Positions 35,482-44,535 of a DNA stretch of 64,000 nucleotides are shown in pieces. The notes below the pieces were generated by a model. It saw only the letters and a list, made by a program, of their open reading frames with translations, was not told where the DNA came from and did not search any database. A program made the position numbers and the translations under genes. This stretch comes from Microbulbifer pacificus (lineage in GTDB: Bacteria > Pseudomonadota > Gammaproteobacteria > Pseudomonadales > Cellvibrionaceae), in assembly GCF_002959965.1 (NCBI RefSeq), contig NZ_PREV01000027.1, positions 248,001 through 312,000 on the forward strand. The letters run 5' to 3'. The first letter of the stretch is position 1, and every line of letters starts with the position of its first letter.

Positions 35482-35607
35482 GGCGACTTCCCCTTCATTT
35501 TTGGTGCGCCAGAGCTTAACGATTTTTTACGTCGATCGCCTCCTGTGTTGCGTCGGGGTAGAAAAATACGCCTCCATGGTAAATTTAAGCTTGCTGATTA
35601 TTTTGAT

Positions 35608-35632
35608 CTAAATGATAATGCTTCGCATTAGA
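35608..35632. promoter_or_regulatory. Fur-box candidate
   Basis: The stretch AAATGATAATGCTTCGCATTA has 12 of 19 matches to GATAATGATAATCATTATC when TGATAAT is aligned and an inner AATGC/GCATT dyad. It lies ~55 bases before the TonB receptor start, which is where an iron-responsive operator is expected. Confidence 0.5.
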
Positions 35633-35686
35633 AGCCTGTAAGGCCGCTACCAGATCTTCATAACCACTGACTGTTGGGGTAATCAC

Positions 35687-37915
35687 ATGACCAAGCTGAC
35701 GAGTATGGATAAACTCGCCATTCAACCTTCTGTTCAACATGCCAGCGATGCGTTCCGGAAGAAGCCGCTCGCGGGCCAGTTTTCCCGATTCTCCCAGCTC
35801 TCCCTGGCGGCGGCCGTTGTCGGCCTGATGAGCTCTGCCCACGCCGAGCAGACGCCCACCGAAGAGAGCCGTACACCGGAAGTGGTCGAGGTGACCGATC
35901 GCCTCGAAGAGCAGAAGCCCAGTTCGGTCAAGTTTGCCCGCCCGTTACTGGACACCGCACAGACGATCAATGTGATTTCCGAAGATGTAATGCAGCAGCG
36001 CGCCGCCACCACGCTGCGGGACGTGCTGCGCAATGTTTCCGGGATCAGCATGCAGGCCGGTGAAGGCGGCGCACCTCCCGGAGATCAGTTCTCCATTCGC
36101 GGCTATAGTGCCCGCACGGATATTTTTGTGGACAACGTGCGCGACTTCGGTGGCTACACCCGCGATCCTTTCAATCTGGAGCAGGTGGAAGTGGTGAAGG
36201 GGCCGTCCTCTGATTACTCCGGTCGTGGCTCCACCGGTGGTTCTGTCAACCTGGTGAGCAAAACCGCGAACCTGAGCGATACCACCCGCAGCAATATTCT
36301 TGCCGGTACCGACAGCTATGGCCGCGCGACCCTGGATGTGAACCGTACCCTGGATGGCATCGAAAACGCGGCAGCGCGTATCAACATCATGACCCACGAG
36401 CAGGACCTCGCCGGCCGCGATGGCGTGAGCAATTCCCGCTGGGGTGTGGCGCCGTCACTGGCCTTCGGCATCGACACGGATACCGAGGTCAACCTGAGCC
36501 TGTTCCACCTGTCCCAGGACAATACCCCGGACTACGGTATTCCGTGGGTACCGGCCGACAATGAACCTCTCGCCGACTACGCTGATGCTGCGCCGCCAGT
36601 GGATTTTGAGAACTGGTACGGTCTCAAGTCCCGCGACTATGAAAAGGTCGACACCACCATCGGTACTGCGCAGGTTACTCAGCGCCTCGGTGAAAACGCG
36701 AGCTTGAACAACACCACCCGCTGGGGTGTGACTGGCCGCGACAACATGGTGACCGCCCCGCGCTTTGTCAGCAACGACAGTACTGATATTCGCCGTAGCG
36801 ACGAAAAGTATCGCGATCAGGAAAACACCATTTTCAGCAATATGACCGATTACTCGCTGACGATTAATCCCGGCAGTAATTGGGAGCATCGCATCATTGC
36901 CGGTGCGGAAGTGAGCCTGGAAAGTGAAAAACGCTACACCCGCGAGCTGACCGGGGAAGATTCACCGGCAACGGATCTGTTCAACCCGAATCCGAACGAT
37001 CCCTACCTGGAAAATTATGTGAATACGGGCACCTACAGCCTGGGCGAGTCCACCACTCTGGCGGCCTACCTGTCGGATTCCGTACAGATCAACGAGTACT
37101 GGCAGATTAACGGCGGTCTGCGCTACGACCACTTTGAGCTTGAGTACACCCCCGATGGTGAACCGTTGCTGGAGCGCACCGACACCATGTTGAGCTACCG
37201 TGCAGGCCTGGTATTCAAGCCGGTGTCCGCGGGAAGTATCTATTTTGGCTACGGCACCTCGTTTAACCCGACTGCGGAAGGCATGTCTATTTCCACCAGC
37301 AGCCGAACCCCGGGTATCGCAGATCTGGAGCCCGAAGAGAACCGCAGTTTTGAGCTGGGTACCAAGTGGGAGCTTGCCGGCGGGCGTGCGCTGTTGAGTG
37401 CCGCGCTGTTCCGCACCGACAAGGTCAATGCCCGCACCCAGGATCCGGATGACCCCAACGATGTGCTAGTGCTGGATGGCGAGCAGCGTGTGCAGGGGCT
37501 TGAGCTGGGTGCTTCCGGTGCGATCACCGACAATCTGAGTGTGAACGCCGGTTACGTGTATCTGGATTCCGAAGTGCTGGACAGCAAGGACGCGGATGAA
37601 GTGGGCAAGGAGCTTTCGAACTCCCCGGAGCATACCTTCAACCTGTGGGCCAACTACCAGTTTGGCGAGCAGTTCCAATTTGGATTGGGTGCGCAGTACG
37701 TCGACGACCGCTACAACAGCACTGCCAATACCCGTGTCGCACCGGAATACTGGATTTTTGAGGCCTCAGGCGTTTACGCTTTCAGCAACAACATCAGCGC
37801 GCAGCTCAATCTGCAGAACCTGACGGACGAAGAGTACATCGACTTTGTGGGCGGTGGTCACTTCATCCCGGGGCTCGGTCGTACGGCGCTGCTGTCACTG
37901 AACTTCAACTACTGA
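35687..37915 (+). CDS. TonB-dependent siderophore receptor (catecholate/Fiu-like)
   Basis: A 742-residue outer-membrane receptor. A long leader contains the signal segment LSLAAAVVGLMSSAHA (~residues 38-53). The plug domain follows (TAQTINVISEDVMQQRAATTLRDVLRNVSGIS; FSIRGYSARTDIFVDNVRDFGGYTRDPFNLEQVEVVKGPSSDYSGRGSTGGSVNLVSK), then a 22-strand-type barrel ending in GLGRTALLSLNFNY with terminal aromatic residue. The adjacent PiuC-like gene is the usual partner of Fiu/PiuA-type receptors for catecholate siderophores. Probably iron-repressed by Fur. Confidence 0.93.
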   Translation: MTKLTSMDKLAIQPSVQHASDAFRKKPLAGQFSRFSQLSLAAAVVGLMSSAHAEQTPTEESRTPEVVEVTDRLEEQKPSSVKFARPLLDTAQTINVISEDVMQQRAATTLRDVLRNVSGISMQAGEGGAPPGDQFSIRGYSARTDIFVDNVRDFGGYTRDPFNLEQVEVVKGPSSDYSGRGSTGGSVNLVSKTANLSDTTRSNILAGTDSYGRATLDVNRTLDGIENAAARINIMTHEQDLAGRDGVSNSRWGVAPSLAFGIDTDTEVNLSLFHLSQDNTPDYGIPWVPADNEPLADYADAAPPVDFENWYGLKSRDYEKVDTTIGTAQVTQRLGENASLNNTTRWGVTGRDNMVTAPRFVSNDSTDIRRSDEKYRDQENTIFSNMTDYSLTINPGSNWEHRIIAGAEVSLESEKRYTRELTGEDSPATDLFNPNPNDPYLENYVNTGTYSLGESTTLAAYLSDSVQINEYWQINGGLRYDHFELEYTPDGEPLLERTDTMLSYRAGLVFKPVSAGSIYFGYGTSFNPTAEGMSISTSSRTPGIADLEPEENRSFELGTKWELAGGRALLSAALFRTDKVNARTQDPDDPNDVLVLDGEQRVQGLELGASGAITDNLSVNAGYVYLDSEVLDSKDADEVGKELSNSPEHTFNLWANYQFGEQFQFGLGAQYVDDRYNSTANTRVAPEYWIFEASGVYAFSNNISAQLNLQNLTDEEYIDFVGGGHFIPGLGRTALLSLNFNY

Positions 37916-37932
37916 TTGCAGGGTAAATAGAC

Positions 37933-38610
37933 GTGCTGTTGGAAATCCCCGAAATCCTCAGCTCGCAGCAGGCCGCCAATATGAAGGCGGCCCTGTTGCA
38001 GGCGGAGTGGGTGGATGGGCGGGTAACCGCCGGGCACCAGTCCGCGCAGGCGAAGAAAAACCGGCAGCTGCCGGAAAATGCTCCGCTGGCGCGGGAACTG
38101 GGTGACATGATTCTGCGGGCGCTGCCCGCGAGCGCCCTGTTCATGTCCGCGGCGTTGCCGCAGCGGGTGTTTCCACCGCTGTTCAACTGCTACGAGGGTG
38201 GGGAACATTTCAACAACCACGTGGACAACGCGATACGGCGCCTGCCCACGGGCGGGCAGATCCGCACGGATCTGTCCTGCACGCTGTTTCTTTCGGAGCC
38301 AGACGAGTACGACGGTGGCGAACTGCTGATCGACGATACCTACGGTGCTCACTCGGTGAAATTGCCAGCGGGCTCGCTGGTTTTGTATCCCTCCACCAGC
38401 CTGCACCGGGTGACACCGGTAACCCGCGGCAGCCGCGTGTCGTCGTTCTTCTGGATCCAGAGCCTGGTGCGCGACGATGGTCAGCGCACTTTGCTGTTCG
38501 ACCTGGACATGTCCATCAATCGCCTGCGGCAGGAGCTGGGTGATCACGAAGCCATCGTGGCGCAGACTGGTGTCTATCACAACCTGCTGCGGCGCTGGTC
38601 CGAGCCTTAG
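37933..38610 (+). CDS. PKHD-type Fe(II)/2-oxoglutarate dioxygenase (PiuC/YbiX family)
   Basis: A 225-residue protein starting at a GTG 17 bases after the receptor gene. The double-stranded beta-helix metal triad is visible: His96 and Asp98 (NNHVDNA) and His158 ([12 protein letters not shown]), followed by Arg residues that bind 2-oxoglutarate. FSPL-type start LLEIPEILS and the C-terminal LLRRWSEP agree with YbiX/PiuC length. The enzyme is regularly coupled to Fiu/PiuA receptors in iron uptake; its substrate is not established. Confidence 0.93.
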   Translation: MLLEIPEILSSQQAANMKAALLQAEWVDGRVTAGHQSAQAKKNRQLPENAPLARELGDMILRALPASALFMSAALPQRVFPPLFNCYEGGEHFNNHVDNAIRRLPTGGQIRTDLSCTLFLSEPDEYDGGELLIDDTYGAHSVKLPAGSLVLYPSTSLHRVTPVTRGSRVSSFFWIQSLVRDDGQRTLLFDLDMSINRLRQELGDHEAIVAQTGVYHNLLRRWSEP

Positions 38611-38915
38611 CGCTTTCTTTCCGGACCTTCTCTGGTTTTTCGCTGGTGATTGGTTAAGGGGTGCGTGGGATACCGAAGCAAGGCAACTAGAGCCTTGATG
38701 CAGTAAATGACATATGAGTCGTAGGTCGGTTTCAGGAGTAACTGAGCTTCCAGGTTAACCCAATCAGGCGATTCATGTGGATTACCACTTCTGCCTGAAC
38801 TCTCTCCGGCGAGATGATATGGCGAACTCACTGTCGACATAGGCGCGACGTAATGTTCCCTGCACGCCAGGATCGACAGGCAGCGGTTTTCCGCACACCA
38901 CTTCAACTGGCGCGA
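38611..38915. other. Non-coding or degenerate stretch
   Basis: About 300 bases between the converging piuC-like gene and the toxin locus. Several overlapping short ORFs on the minus strand are open but none has a recognisable family, ribosome site or consistent codon use. It may be remnant sequence of an older toxin tip or immunity gene. Confidence 0.35.
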
Positions 38916-39026
38916 TTATTCGCCCTCTGGTGTATCGTCCGTTTGGGTGAATGGCTTCAGAATGGTCTGCAACAGGATGTCGCAATTTTCGATAATGTTC
39001 AGACGTTGCTCTTTGATCTCCGGCAT
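38916..39026 (-). CDS. Possible 36-residue protein coupled to the immunity gene
   Basis: An ATG overlaps the stop of the upstream gene as TAATG and opens a 36-codon frame beginning MPEIKEQRLNII and ending TQTDDTPEGE. The composition is protein-like (acidic, amphipathic helix in the first half) and the stop/start coupling is typical of real operons. It is short, and I recognise no family. It could be the N-terminal remnant of a truncated gene. Confidence 0.3.
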   Translation of the reverse strand: MPEIKEQRLNIIENCDILLQTILKPFTQTDDTPEGE

Positions 39027-39358
39027 TACTCAACTGTAAGTTGGTACTCTCCTGGTCCCCTCCAACTAATTTTTTTAAAGCTCCCGTTTATTAGCCCGGT
39101 TTCCCTTAGATATTCAAATACTTCCGCAGGACACCACTCTTTACCACCGGAAAAACTCACATCTTGAATCCGTAATTTATCAAAAATTTCGGCTTTCTCT
39201 TGATTTCCTGCGACTGGGATAGTGTATTCCAATAAATCCGAGTCAAATGCAAAACCCAAATTGACAAGTGCGTCTTGAAACGATCCGTCTACAAGCTTAA
39301 CGCGGACACTTTTTCCATCCGCTTTAGTTACAAAGGCTTTGACTAGTTCTTCGCTCAT
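39026..39358 (-). CDS. Probable immunity protein for the adjacent toxin
   Basis: A 110-residue, acidic, presumably cytoplasmic protein without signal or membrane segment. It overlaps the 3' end of the toxin-like gene by 4 bases (ATGA) and shares its AT-rich composition, the usual layout for a cognate immunity gene. No family is recognised; the role is inferred from position, size and charge. Confidence 0.55.
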   Translation of the reverse strand: MSEELVKAFVTKADGKSVRVKLVDGSFQDALVNLGFAFDSDLLEYTIPVAGNQEKAEIFDKLRIQDVSFSGGKEWCPAEVFEYLRETGLINGSFKKISWRGPGEYQLTVE

Positions 39359-41028
39359 TCGACCACCACCTCCAGCAGGGTTTTCACGCCATCAGTATCG
39401 ATAGTTGGAATGGAGTCTATCACCATTTCTGGTGCGCCACCTGGAAGATGATTTCCGGGCCCCAAGAAAAATTGATTGCCCTCCATCGGACTCCTGGTCA
39501 TTCGATCGATAATATTATCGACCTGCCTAATCTTAAACCCCTCTTCTAACGTGCCTTTTTCAAGGCCAAATGCTTCCTCAAGTTGAAGGACTTTGGCTTT
39601 ATTTAATGTCAACGTCGACTGTCCTGAAAAATCACCGACTATGTCGGTAATCCCTTTTCTGTCAGAGATAAATGTTCCACTTTTTCCTATAGTCGGGTAG
39701 GCATCCCAAGCAGTTGGACTGATATTGAACCCAATGTTGTCTTCAAGCATCTGTGCTTGTCTTTGCCGAGCCTGCAATACTTTTGGGCTTGACCCATTTA
39801 CGCTAGGGACATAGTCCACTTCAGTTACAATTTTCGACTTTCCCTCAGAGACATTGGGCTTGTTCTTCCGATTGTGAGTTACTGACACGTCGCCGGTGGG
39901 GATCTCCACCTCACCGAGGCTCTCAAAGTCCTCGAAACCGGGTGATTGCTTGGCCGGGGCATTGCGGTCCCTGAGCAATCTGGACTTTTTGACCTGCTCC
40001 CCAAATTCCACCAGCAACTCTCCCACCTTGCGGAAGCGGGCAAAGTATCGAGTCAGGTTTGCCGCACTCGCGGCGAGGCCTGTGCCACCGGTGACCGCGG
40101 CGAGGAGTATGGTGAAGAGAACTTCGAAGGCTGCGGCGCCGGAGAATTCGGTGATTTCTATCGTGTGCTGCGCACTGACATAGTCTTTGACGAAACGGCG
40201 CAAGTCGGCCTGCAGGGAGGGATCTTCCCAGATCAGATCCGCGAGCTCTATGGCGTGCTGGAACTGCTGCCGGGTAATTGCCGTGGGGTCAAAACCGAGC
40301 GCCTGCACGATCTCGCGCTTCTCCGCGATCAGCATTTCATCCCGATAGGCGGCGAGCAGGCTTTCACCACTCTCGTTGCGTTGCAACGCGCGCTGTGTGG
40401 CGCGCACACCCCGCAGGCTGCGCTGTAGTGGGTTGAGCACATCATTGACTTCTTTCAGCCACTGCGCAAAACCTGCTCCCGCCTGCCACAGGCCGGTAAG
40501 AAAGGCGCCGGTATAAATGAGGCCCCGGTTAACGGATGTTTCCTGTTGCAAACGCCGGGCGTGATGCGCCGCTTCCGCTTTTTCGGCGGCTACGATAGTA
40601 AGCAGTGCCTGGCGAATCTTTACCCGCAGTATGCTGCGAGTATCCTGCGGATTTTCATTCTTCGATGTTTTTGCCGCGTCAACCTGGACAAACCGGAGGT
40701 TTCCCCGATAAATCGCATCGAGAATCTGCGGCCAGCGGTCGGGGAGAAATCTTGAGCCAATATGGGGATGATGTGCCTGAGTCTGGAACAGATTCGTCGA
40801 TTCCGTACTCTGCCAGCCCGGACCAGAATTCACCGTCAGGCCGAACTCAGGGTGCCAGTCGGTCCACTGGAATAATTCGTCTTCGGCAGCTGCCAACTGG
40901 AGATAGTCGATGCGCTCAAGCGCATCTATCGCCGTGAAATAGTCACTGGCAGCCAAGGAGGTTATGCGATCACCAGAGGTGAGTTGGTACGAATTTCCCA
41001 AATTATCCGTAAGGGTGATGAACGACAT
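39355..41028 (-). CDS. Polymorphic-toxin-like protein with exchangeable C-terminal tip
   Basis: A 557-residue protein without a Sec signal. Residues ~1-40 look like a LysM/phage-baseplate-style docking segment (ITLTDNLGNSYQLTSGDRITSLA). Residues ~120-330 are helical, with one hydrophobic helix pair (AAFEVLFTILLAAVTGGTGLAASAANL, ~295-325) resembling the translocation segments of contact-dependent or type VI-secreted effectors. Residues ~385-557 form a distinct tip with RKGITDIVGDFSG, KIRQVDNI, RSPMEGNQFFLGPGNHLPGGAPEMVI. GC falls sharply at about 39,880, exactly at the tip. The activity of the tip is not recognisable to me. No secretion genes are in the window. Confidence 0.6.
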   Translation of the reverse strand: MSFITLTDNLGNSYQLTSGDRITSLAASDYFTAIDALERIDYLQLAAAEDELFQWTDWHPEFGLTVNSGPGWQSTESTNLFQTQAHHPHIGSRFLPDRWPQILDAIYRGNLRFVQVDAAKTSKNENPQDTRSILRVKIRQALLTIVAAEKAEAAHHARRLQQETSVNRGLIYTGAFLTGLWQAGAGFAQWLKEVNDVLNPLQRSLRGVRATQRALQRNESGESLLAAYRDEMLIAEKREIVQALGFDPTAITRQQFQHAIELADLIWEDPSLQADLRRFVKDYVSAQHTIEITEFSGAAAFEVLFTILLAAVTGGTGLAASAANLTRYFARFRKVGELLVEFGEQVKKSRLLRDRNAPAKQSPGFEDFESLGEVEIPTGDVSVTHNRKNKPNVSEGKSKIVTEVDYVPSVNGSSPKVLQARQRQAQMLEDNIGFNISPTAWDAYPTIGKSGTFISDRKGITDIVGDFSGQSTLTLNKAKVLQLEEAFGLEKGTLEEGFKIRQVDNIIDRMTRSPMEGNQFFLGPGNHLPGGAPEMVIDSIPTIDTDGVKTLLEVVVE

Positions 41029-41170
41029 ATCCGTGTCATTTCCCGTGCAACAGTGAGGTTTGAGTGCGGGAAACTAACACAGATCAGTCAGAGGAGGGAG
41101 GAGGAATTTCTCACTCCTCCCGGCTTGTTGCGTCTCGTGCATCCCCATTCAAAAATTCCCGTCCGCACAT

Positions 41171-42088
41171 TCATGCAGGACGCACACCATTCAGATTCGC
41201 GAAGCAGGTATCTTTGGCGGTGACAAAAAAATCCCGCAGAAATGCCTGCTCCAACATTTCTTCCCGTACCGCTGCGTACAGTGTGCTCCACAAACCGTTT
41301 TTACCCAGGCGCAATTGGCTCACAAACCCTTTCTGTAAATATTCGTGCAGCGCCCAGTTGGGGAGTGCACATACACCGCGTCCGCTCACCACCAGCTGTA
41401 CCATCATTACCGTCAGCTCCGCGGTGCGCACCGCGGCGGGTTCTATGCCGGCGGGATCGAGAAAGTGCTGGAAAATATCCAGCCGTTCCCGTTCCACCGG
41501 GTAAGTGATCTGCACTTCGTGTGCAAGGTCCTCCGGTCCCACCCATTTCTTTTCCGCGAGCGCGTGTTTGCGGCTCACCGCCAGGCACATTTCAAAACTG
41601 AACAGTGGTTCGTAGTGGATACCTTTCAGGGATTCGTCCGGATTACTGGTGACCACCAGATCCAGATCGCCGCGCACCAGTGCCGGCAGCGGCGCGAAGT
41701 GAAAGCCGCTGGACAGATCCAGCTCTACTTCCGGCCAGTCGTCGCGGTAGGCATCCAGGGTTGGCATGAGCCATTGATAGCAGCTGTGGCATTCGATGGC
41801 GATATTCAGTCGTCCCGCCTGGCCGGAGGCTAGCCGGGCAAGATCCCGCTGTGCCACCGCGACCCGGGGTAACACGTCGTCCGCCAATTGCAGTAACCGC
41901 AGGCCCGCGCTGGTAAAACGCAGCGGGCGGGACTTACGTACGAACAGTGGCTGCCCGTGTCGGTCTTCCATCTCCCGGAACAGGTGCGAAAGCGCGGATT
42001 GGGTCAGATACAGGCGCTCCGCGGCACGCACCATGCTGCCGGTCTCCCGCAGGGTGGTGAGGGCTTTGAGATGTCTGAGTTCAATCAT
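41171..42088 (-). CDS. metR: LysR-type regulator MetR
   Basis: A 305-residue LTTR: N-terminal winged helix-turn-helix (ALTTLRETGSMVRAAERLYLTQSALSHLFREME, ~residues 8-41) and a periplasmic-binding-like effector domain with IAIECHSCYQWLMPTLDAYR near residue 95, the conserved MetR segment. It is divergent from metE, the classical target. MetR activates metE with homocysteine as coinducer. The 130-base gap contains an inverted repeat suited to binding. Confidence 0.92.
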   Translation of the reverse strand: MIELRHLKALTTLRETGSMVRAAERLYLTQSALSHLFREMEDRHGQPLFVRKSRPLRFTSAGLRLLQLADDVLPRVAVAQRDLARLASGQAGRLNIAIECHSCYQWLMPTLDAYRDDWPEVELDLSSGFHFAPLPALVRGDLDLVVTSNPDESLKGIHYEPLFSFEMCLAVSRKHALAEKKWVGPEDLAHEVQITYPVERERLDIFQHFLDPAGIEPAAVRTAELTVMMVQLVVSGRGVCALPNWALHEYLQKGFVSQLRLGKNGLWSTLYAAVREEMLEQAFLRDFFVTAKDTCFANLNGVRPA

Positions 42089-42101
42089 GTTTAGAAATAT
42101 T

Positions 42102-42139
42102 CATGTTCAGAGCAAAAAATATGAAATTGATTGAACATG
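42102..42139. promoter_or_regulatory. Candidate MetR operator between metR and metE
   Basis: CATGTTCA (42102-42109) and TGAACATG (42132-42139) form a perfect 8-bp inverted repeat 22 bases apart; each half contains the TGAA/TTCA core of the E. coli MetR site, but arranged with a wider gap than TGAA-N5-TTCA. It lies ~80-117 bases before the metE ATG. Confidence 0.45.
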
Positions 42140-42218
42140 GAGCGGGCCGCAGAATCAACCCCGAAATTCAGTAACCGGCCCTTTATGCGCCGGCTCTCTA
42201 TCAATTTGGGGAAAGGAC

Positions 42219-44453
42219 ATGGCACAGACACACATCCTCGGCTATCCGCGTATTGGCGCCCGACGCGAGCTGAAGCGCGCCCAGGAGGCGTACTGGAAAG
42301 GCGAGATTGATCAGCCGGCGCTGCTGGCCGCGGGTTCACAGGTGCGCAGCAAAAACTGGCAGGCACAGCAGGCCGCCGGACTGGCGTTCACCACCGTTGG
42401 GGATTTCGCCTGGTACGACCAGGTGCTCAATCACTCGCTGATGTTTGGTGTGATCCCCGAGCGCTTCGAACAGGGGGCCGCGGACAATCGGCTGGACCAG
42501 TATTTCCGTCTCGCCCGCGGTCGCGCACCGTCCGGCGAACCGGTGGCCGCGAGCGCGATGACGAAATGGTTCGATACCAACTACCACTATCTGGTGCCGG
42601 AATTCTCCGGGGACCAGCAATTCCAACTGAATGCGGAGTGGCTGCTGGCGGAAGTGAAGGAAGCCCAGAGCCTGGGGCACAACGTCAAGCCGGTTATTAT
42701 CGGTCCTTTGACGTACCTGTGGCTCGGCCGCGGAGAGGGCAGCTCTTTGGATCTGCTTCCCCGTTTGCTGCCGTGCTATGTCGAATTACTGAAGCAACTG
42801 GCCAGCGCCGCTGCGCAATGGGTGCAGATCGATGAGCCGATCCTCGGTCTGGATTTGCCGCAAGTGTGGCGTGATGCCTTTGCTCCGGCTTATGAAAACC
42901 TCGCCAAAGCCAGCGGCAGTAAGCTGTTGCTCGCCACCTATTTCTCTCCGCTGCGGGAAAATCTTGAGCTGGCCTTTGCGCTACCGGTAGATGGTGTACA
43001 TATCGATGCGGTGCGCGCGCCGGAAGAAGTAGCCCCGGCGGTTGCGGCCCTCAATAAGCGCCAAGTGCTGTCTGTGGGGGTGATCAACGGGCGCAACGTT
43101 TGGCGTACAGACCTCGCGCGCTGGCAGCGGGAACTGTCGCCGGTTGCGGAGCAGCTCGGCGACCGCCTGTGGCTCTCCGCGAGCTGCTCGCTGTTACACA
43201 CACCGGTGGATCTGGAAACCGAAACGGCGTTGGCGGACATACGCAAACAGAAATTCGCTTATAGCCGCCAAAAGCTCGACGAACTGCAAACACTGAAACA
43301 TGCGCTGGAACCGGGAGCGAAGACTCTGTCTGCCTTTTCCAAAACCGAAAGCCGCAGTGAAGCGGATGTGCGCGAAGAACTGGCGAGCACCTGGCGTGCG
43401 CAGGCGTACCCAGAGCGCGCTGCTGTGCAAAGCACCCGTTGGCAACTGCCGCTGCTGCCGACCACCACTATCGGCTCTTTCCCGCAGACCGATGTGTTGC
43501 GCGAAGTGCGCCGTAAATTCCGCAACCAGGAAATCTCCCAACAGGATTACGATGCGCATTTGCGTGCGGAGATTGCCGAGGCGATCCGCCGCCAGGAAAT
43601 TCTCGGTCTCGATGTGCTGGTACACGGTGAAGCCGAACGCAACGACATGGTGGAGTATTTCGGCGAGCAGCTGGATGGGTTCGTCCACACTGGCAACGGC
43701 TGGGTACAGAGCTATGGTTCACGCTGCGTAAAGCCGCCGATTATTGCCGGCGATATTTCCCGTCCTCATGCGATGACTGTGCAGTGGAGCGAATATGCCC
43801 AGAGTCTGAGTAAAAAGCCGGTGAAGGGTATGCTCACCGGGCCGGTGACGATCCTGAACTGGTCTTTCCCCCGCGAGGATATTCCCCGTGCGCTCAGCTG
43901 CCTGCAGATCGCAAAAGCGCTGCGCGACGAGGTCCAGGATCTGGAAGCGGTGGGCATTGGTATCATTCAGATCGACGAACCGGCGCTGCGCGAGGGCGTA
44001 CCGTTGCGTGAATCCGGCCACAAAGAGTATTTCGACTGGGCGGTGGGTTGTTTCCGCTATACCTGCAGCCAGGTACGGCCGGACACCCAGATCCACACCC
44101 ACATGTGCTATTCCAACTTCAACGCGATCATGGATGCGATCGTGGCACTGGACGCGGATGTCATCACCATCGAATCCGCCCGTTCCGATCTGCGTCTGCT
44201 GCAGGCATTTGCGGGTGACGGCGGCGGTTACCCCAATGAAATTGGCCCGGGCATTTACGATATTCACTCACCCAACGTGCCCGAGCGCGCGGAGCTGGTG
44301 AAGCGGTTGCATCAGTTGCTGAAAGTGATCCCGGCGGAAAAACTCTGGGTGAACCCGGACTGCGGCCTCAAGACCCGCAACTGGGCGGAGGTGGGTTCCG
44401 CGTTGCTGAATATGGTGGAAGCTACCCGCACCGTACGAGCGGAACTGGTATGA
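42219..44453 (+). CDS. metE: Cobalamin-independent methionine synthase
   Basis: A 744-residue enzyme that transfers the methyl group of 5-methyltetrahydropteroyltri-glutamate to homocysteine. It has the N-terminal MetE barrel (YPRIGARRELKRAQEAYWKG) and the C-terminal catalytic barrel (LLPTTTIGSFPQT at ~residue 410; HTHMCYSNF and VNPDCGLKTR giving the Zn ligands His, Cys and Cys). GGGGAAAGGAC is the ribosome site. It is divergent from metR and converges on pepQ across a REP pair. Confidence 0.96.
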   Translation: MAQTHILGYPRIGARRELKRAQEAYWKGEIDQPALLAAGSQVRSKNWQAQQAAGLAFTTVGDFAWYDQVLNHSLMFGVIPERFEQGAADNRLDQYFRLARGRAPSGEPVAASAMTKWFDTNYHYLVPEFSGDQQFQLNAEWLLAEVKEAQSLGHNVKPVIIGPLTYLWLGRGEGSSLDLLPRLLPCYVELLKQLASAAAQWVQIDEPILGLDLPQVWRDAFAPAYENLAKASGSKLLLATYFSPLRENLELAFALPVDGVHIDAVRAPEEVAPAVAALNKRQVLSVGVINGRNVWRTDLARWQRELSPVAEQLGDRLWLSASCSLLHTPVDLETETALADIRKQKFAYSRQKLDELQTLKHALEPGAKTLSAFSKTESRSEADVREELASTWRAQAYPERAAVQSTRWQLPLLPTTTIGSFPQTDVLREVRRKFRNQEISQQDYDAHLRAEIAEAIRRQEILGLDVLVHGEAERNDMVEYFGEQLDGFVHTGNGWVQSYGSRCVKPPIIAGDISRPHAMTVQWSEYAQSLSKKPVKGMLTGPVTILNWSFPREDIPRALSCLQIAKALRDEVQDLEAVGIGIIQIDEPALREGVPLRESGHKEYFDWAVGCFRYTCSQVRPDTQIHTHMCYSNFNAIMDAIVALDADVITIESARSDLRLLQAFAGDGGGYPNEIGPGIYDIHSPNVPERAELVKRLHQLLKVIPAEKLWVNPDCGLKTRNWAEVGSALLNMVEATRTVRAELV

Positions 44454-44455
44454 CC

Positions 44456-44523
44456 TGTAGGAGCCTGCTTGCAGGCGAACGGTCCTGAGCGCTGAATCGT
44501 TCGCCTGCAAGCAGGTTCCTGCG
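44456..44523. repeat. REP doublet (BIME-like) between metE and pepQ
   Basis: Two inverted copies of the REP-like unit (44456-44480 and 44499-44523; GTAGGAGCCTGCTTGCAGGC and its complement with one base difference) are separated by 18 bases. Each also folds by itself (CCTGCttGCAGG). It sits where two converging genes meet, the usual site for such elements, and can act as a bidirectional mRNA end or stabiliser. Confidence 0.8.
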
Positions 44524-44535
44524 AAGTGTATTCGG

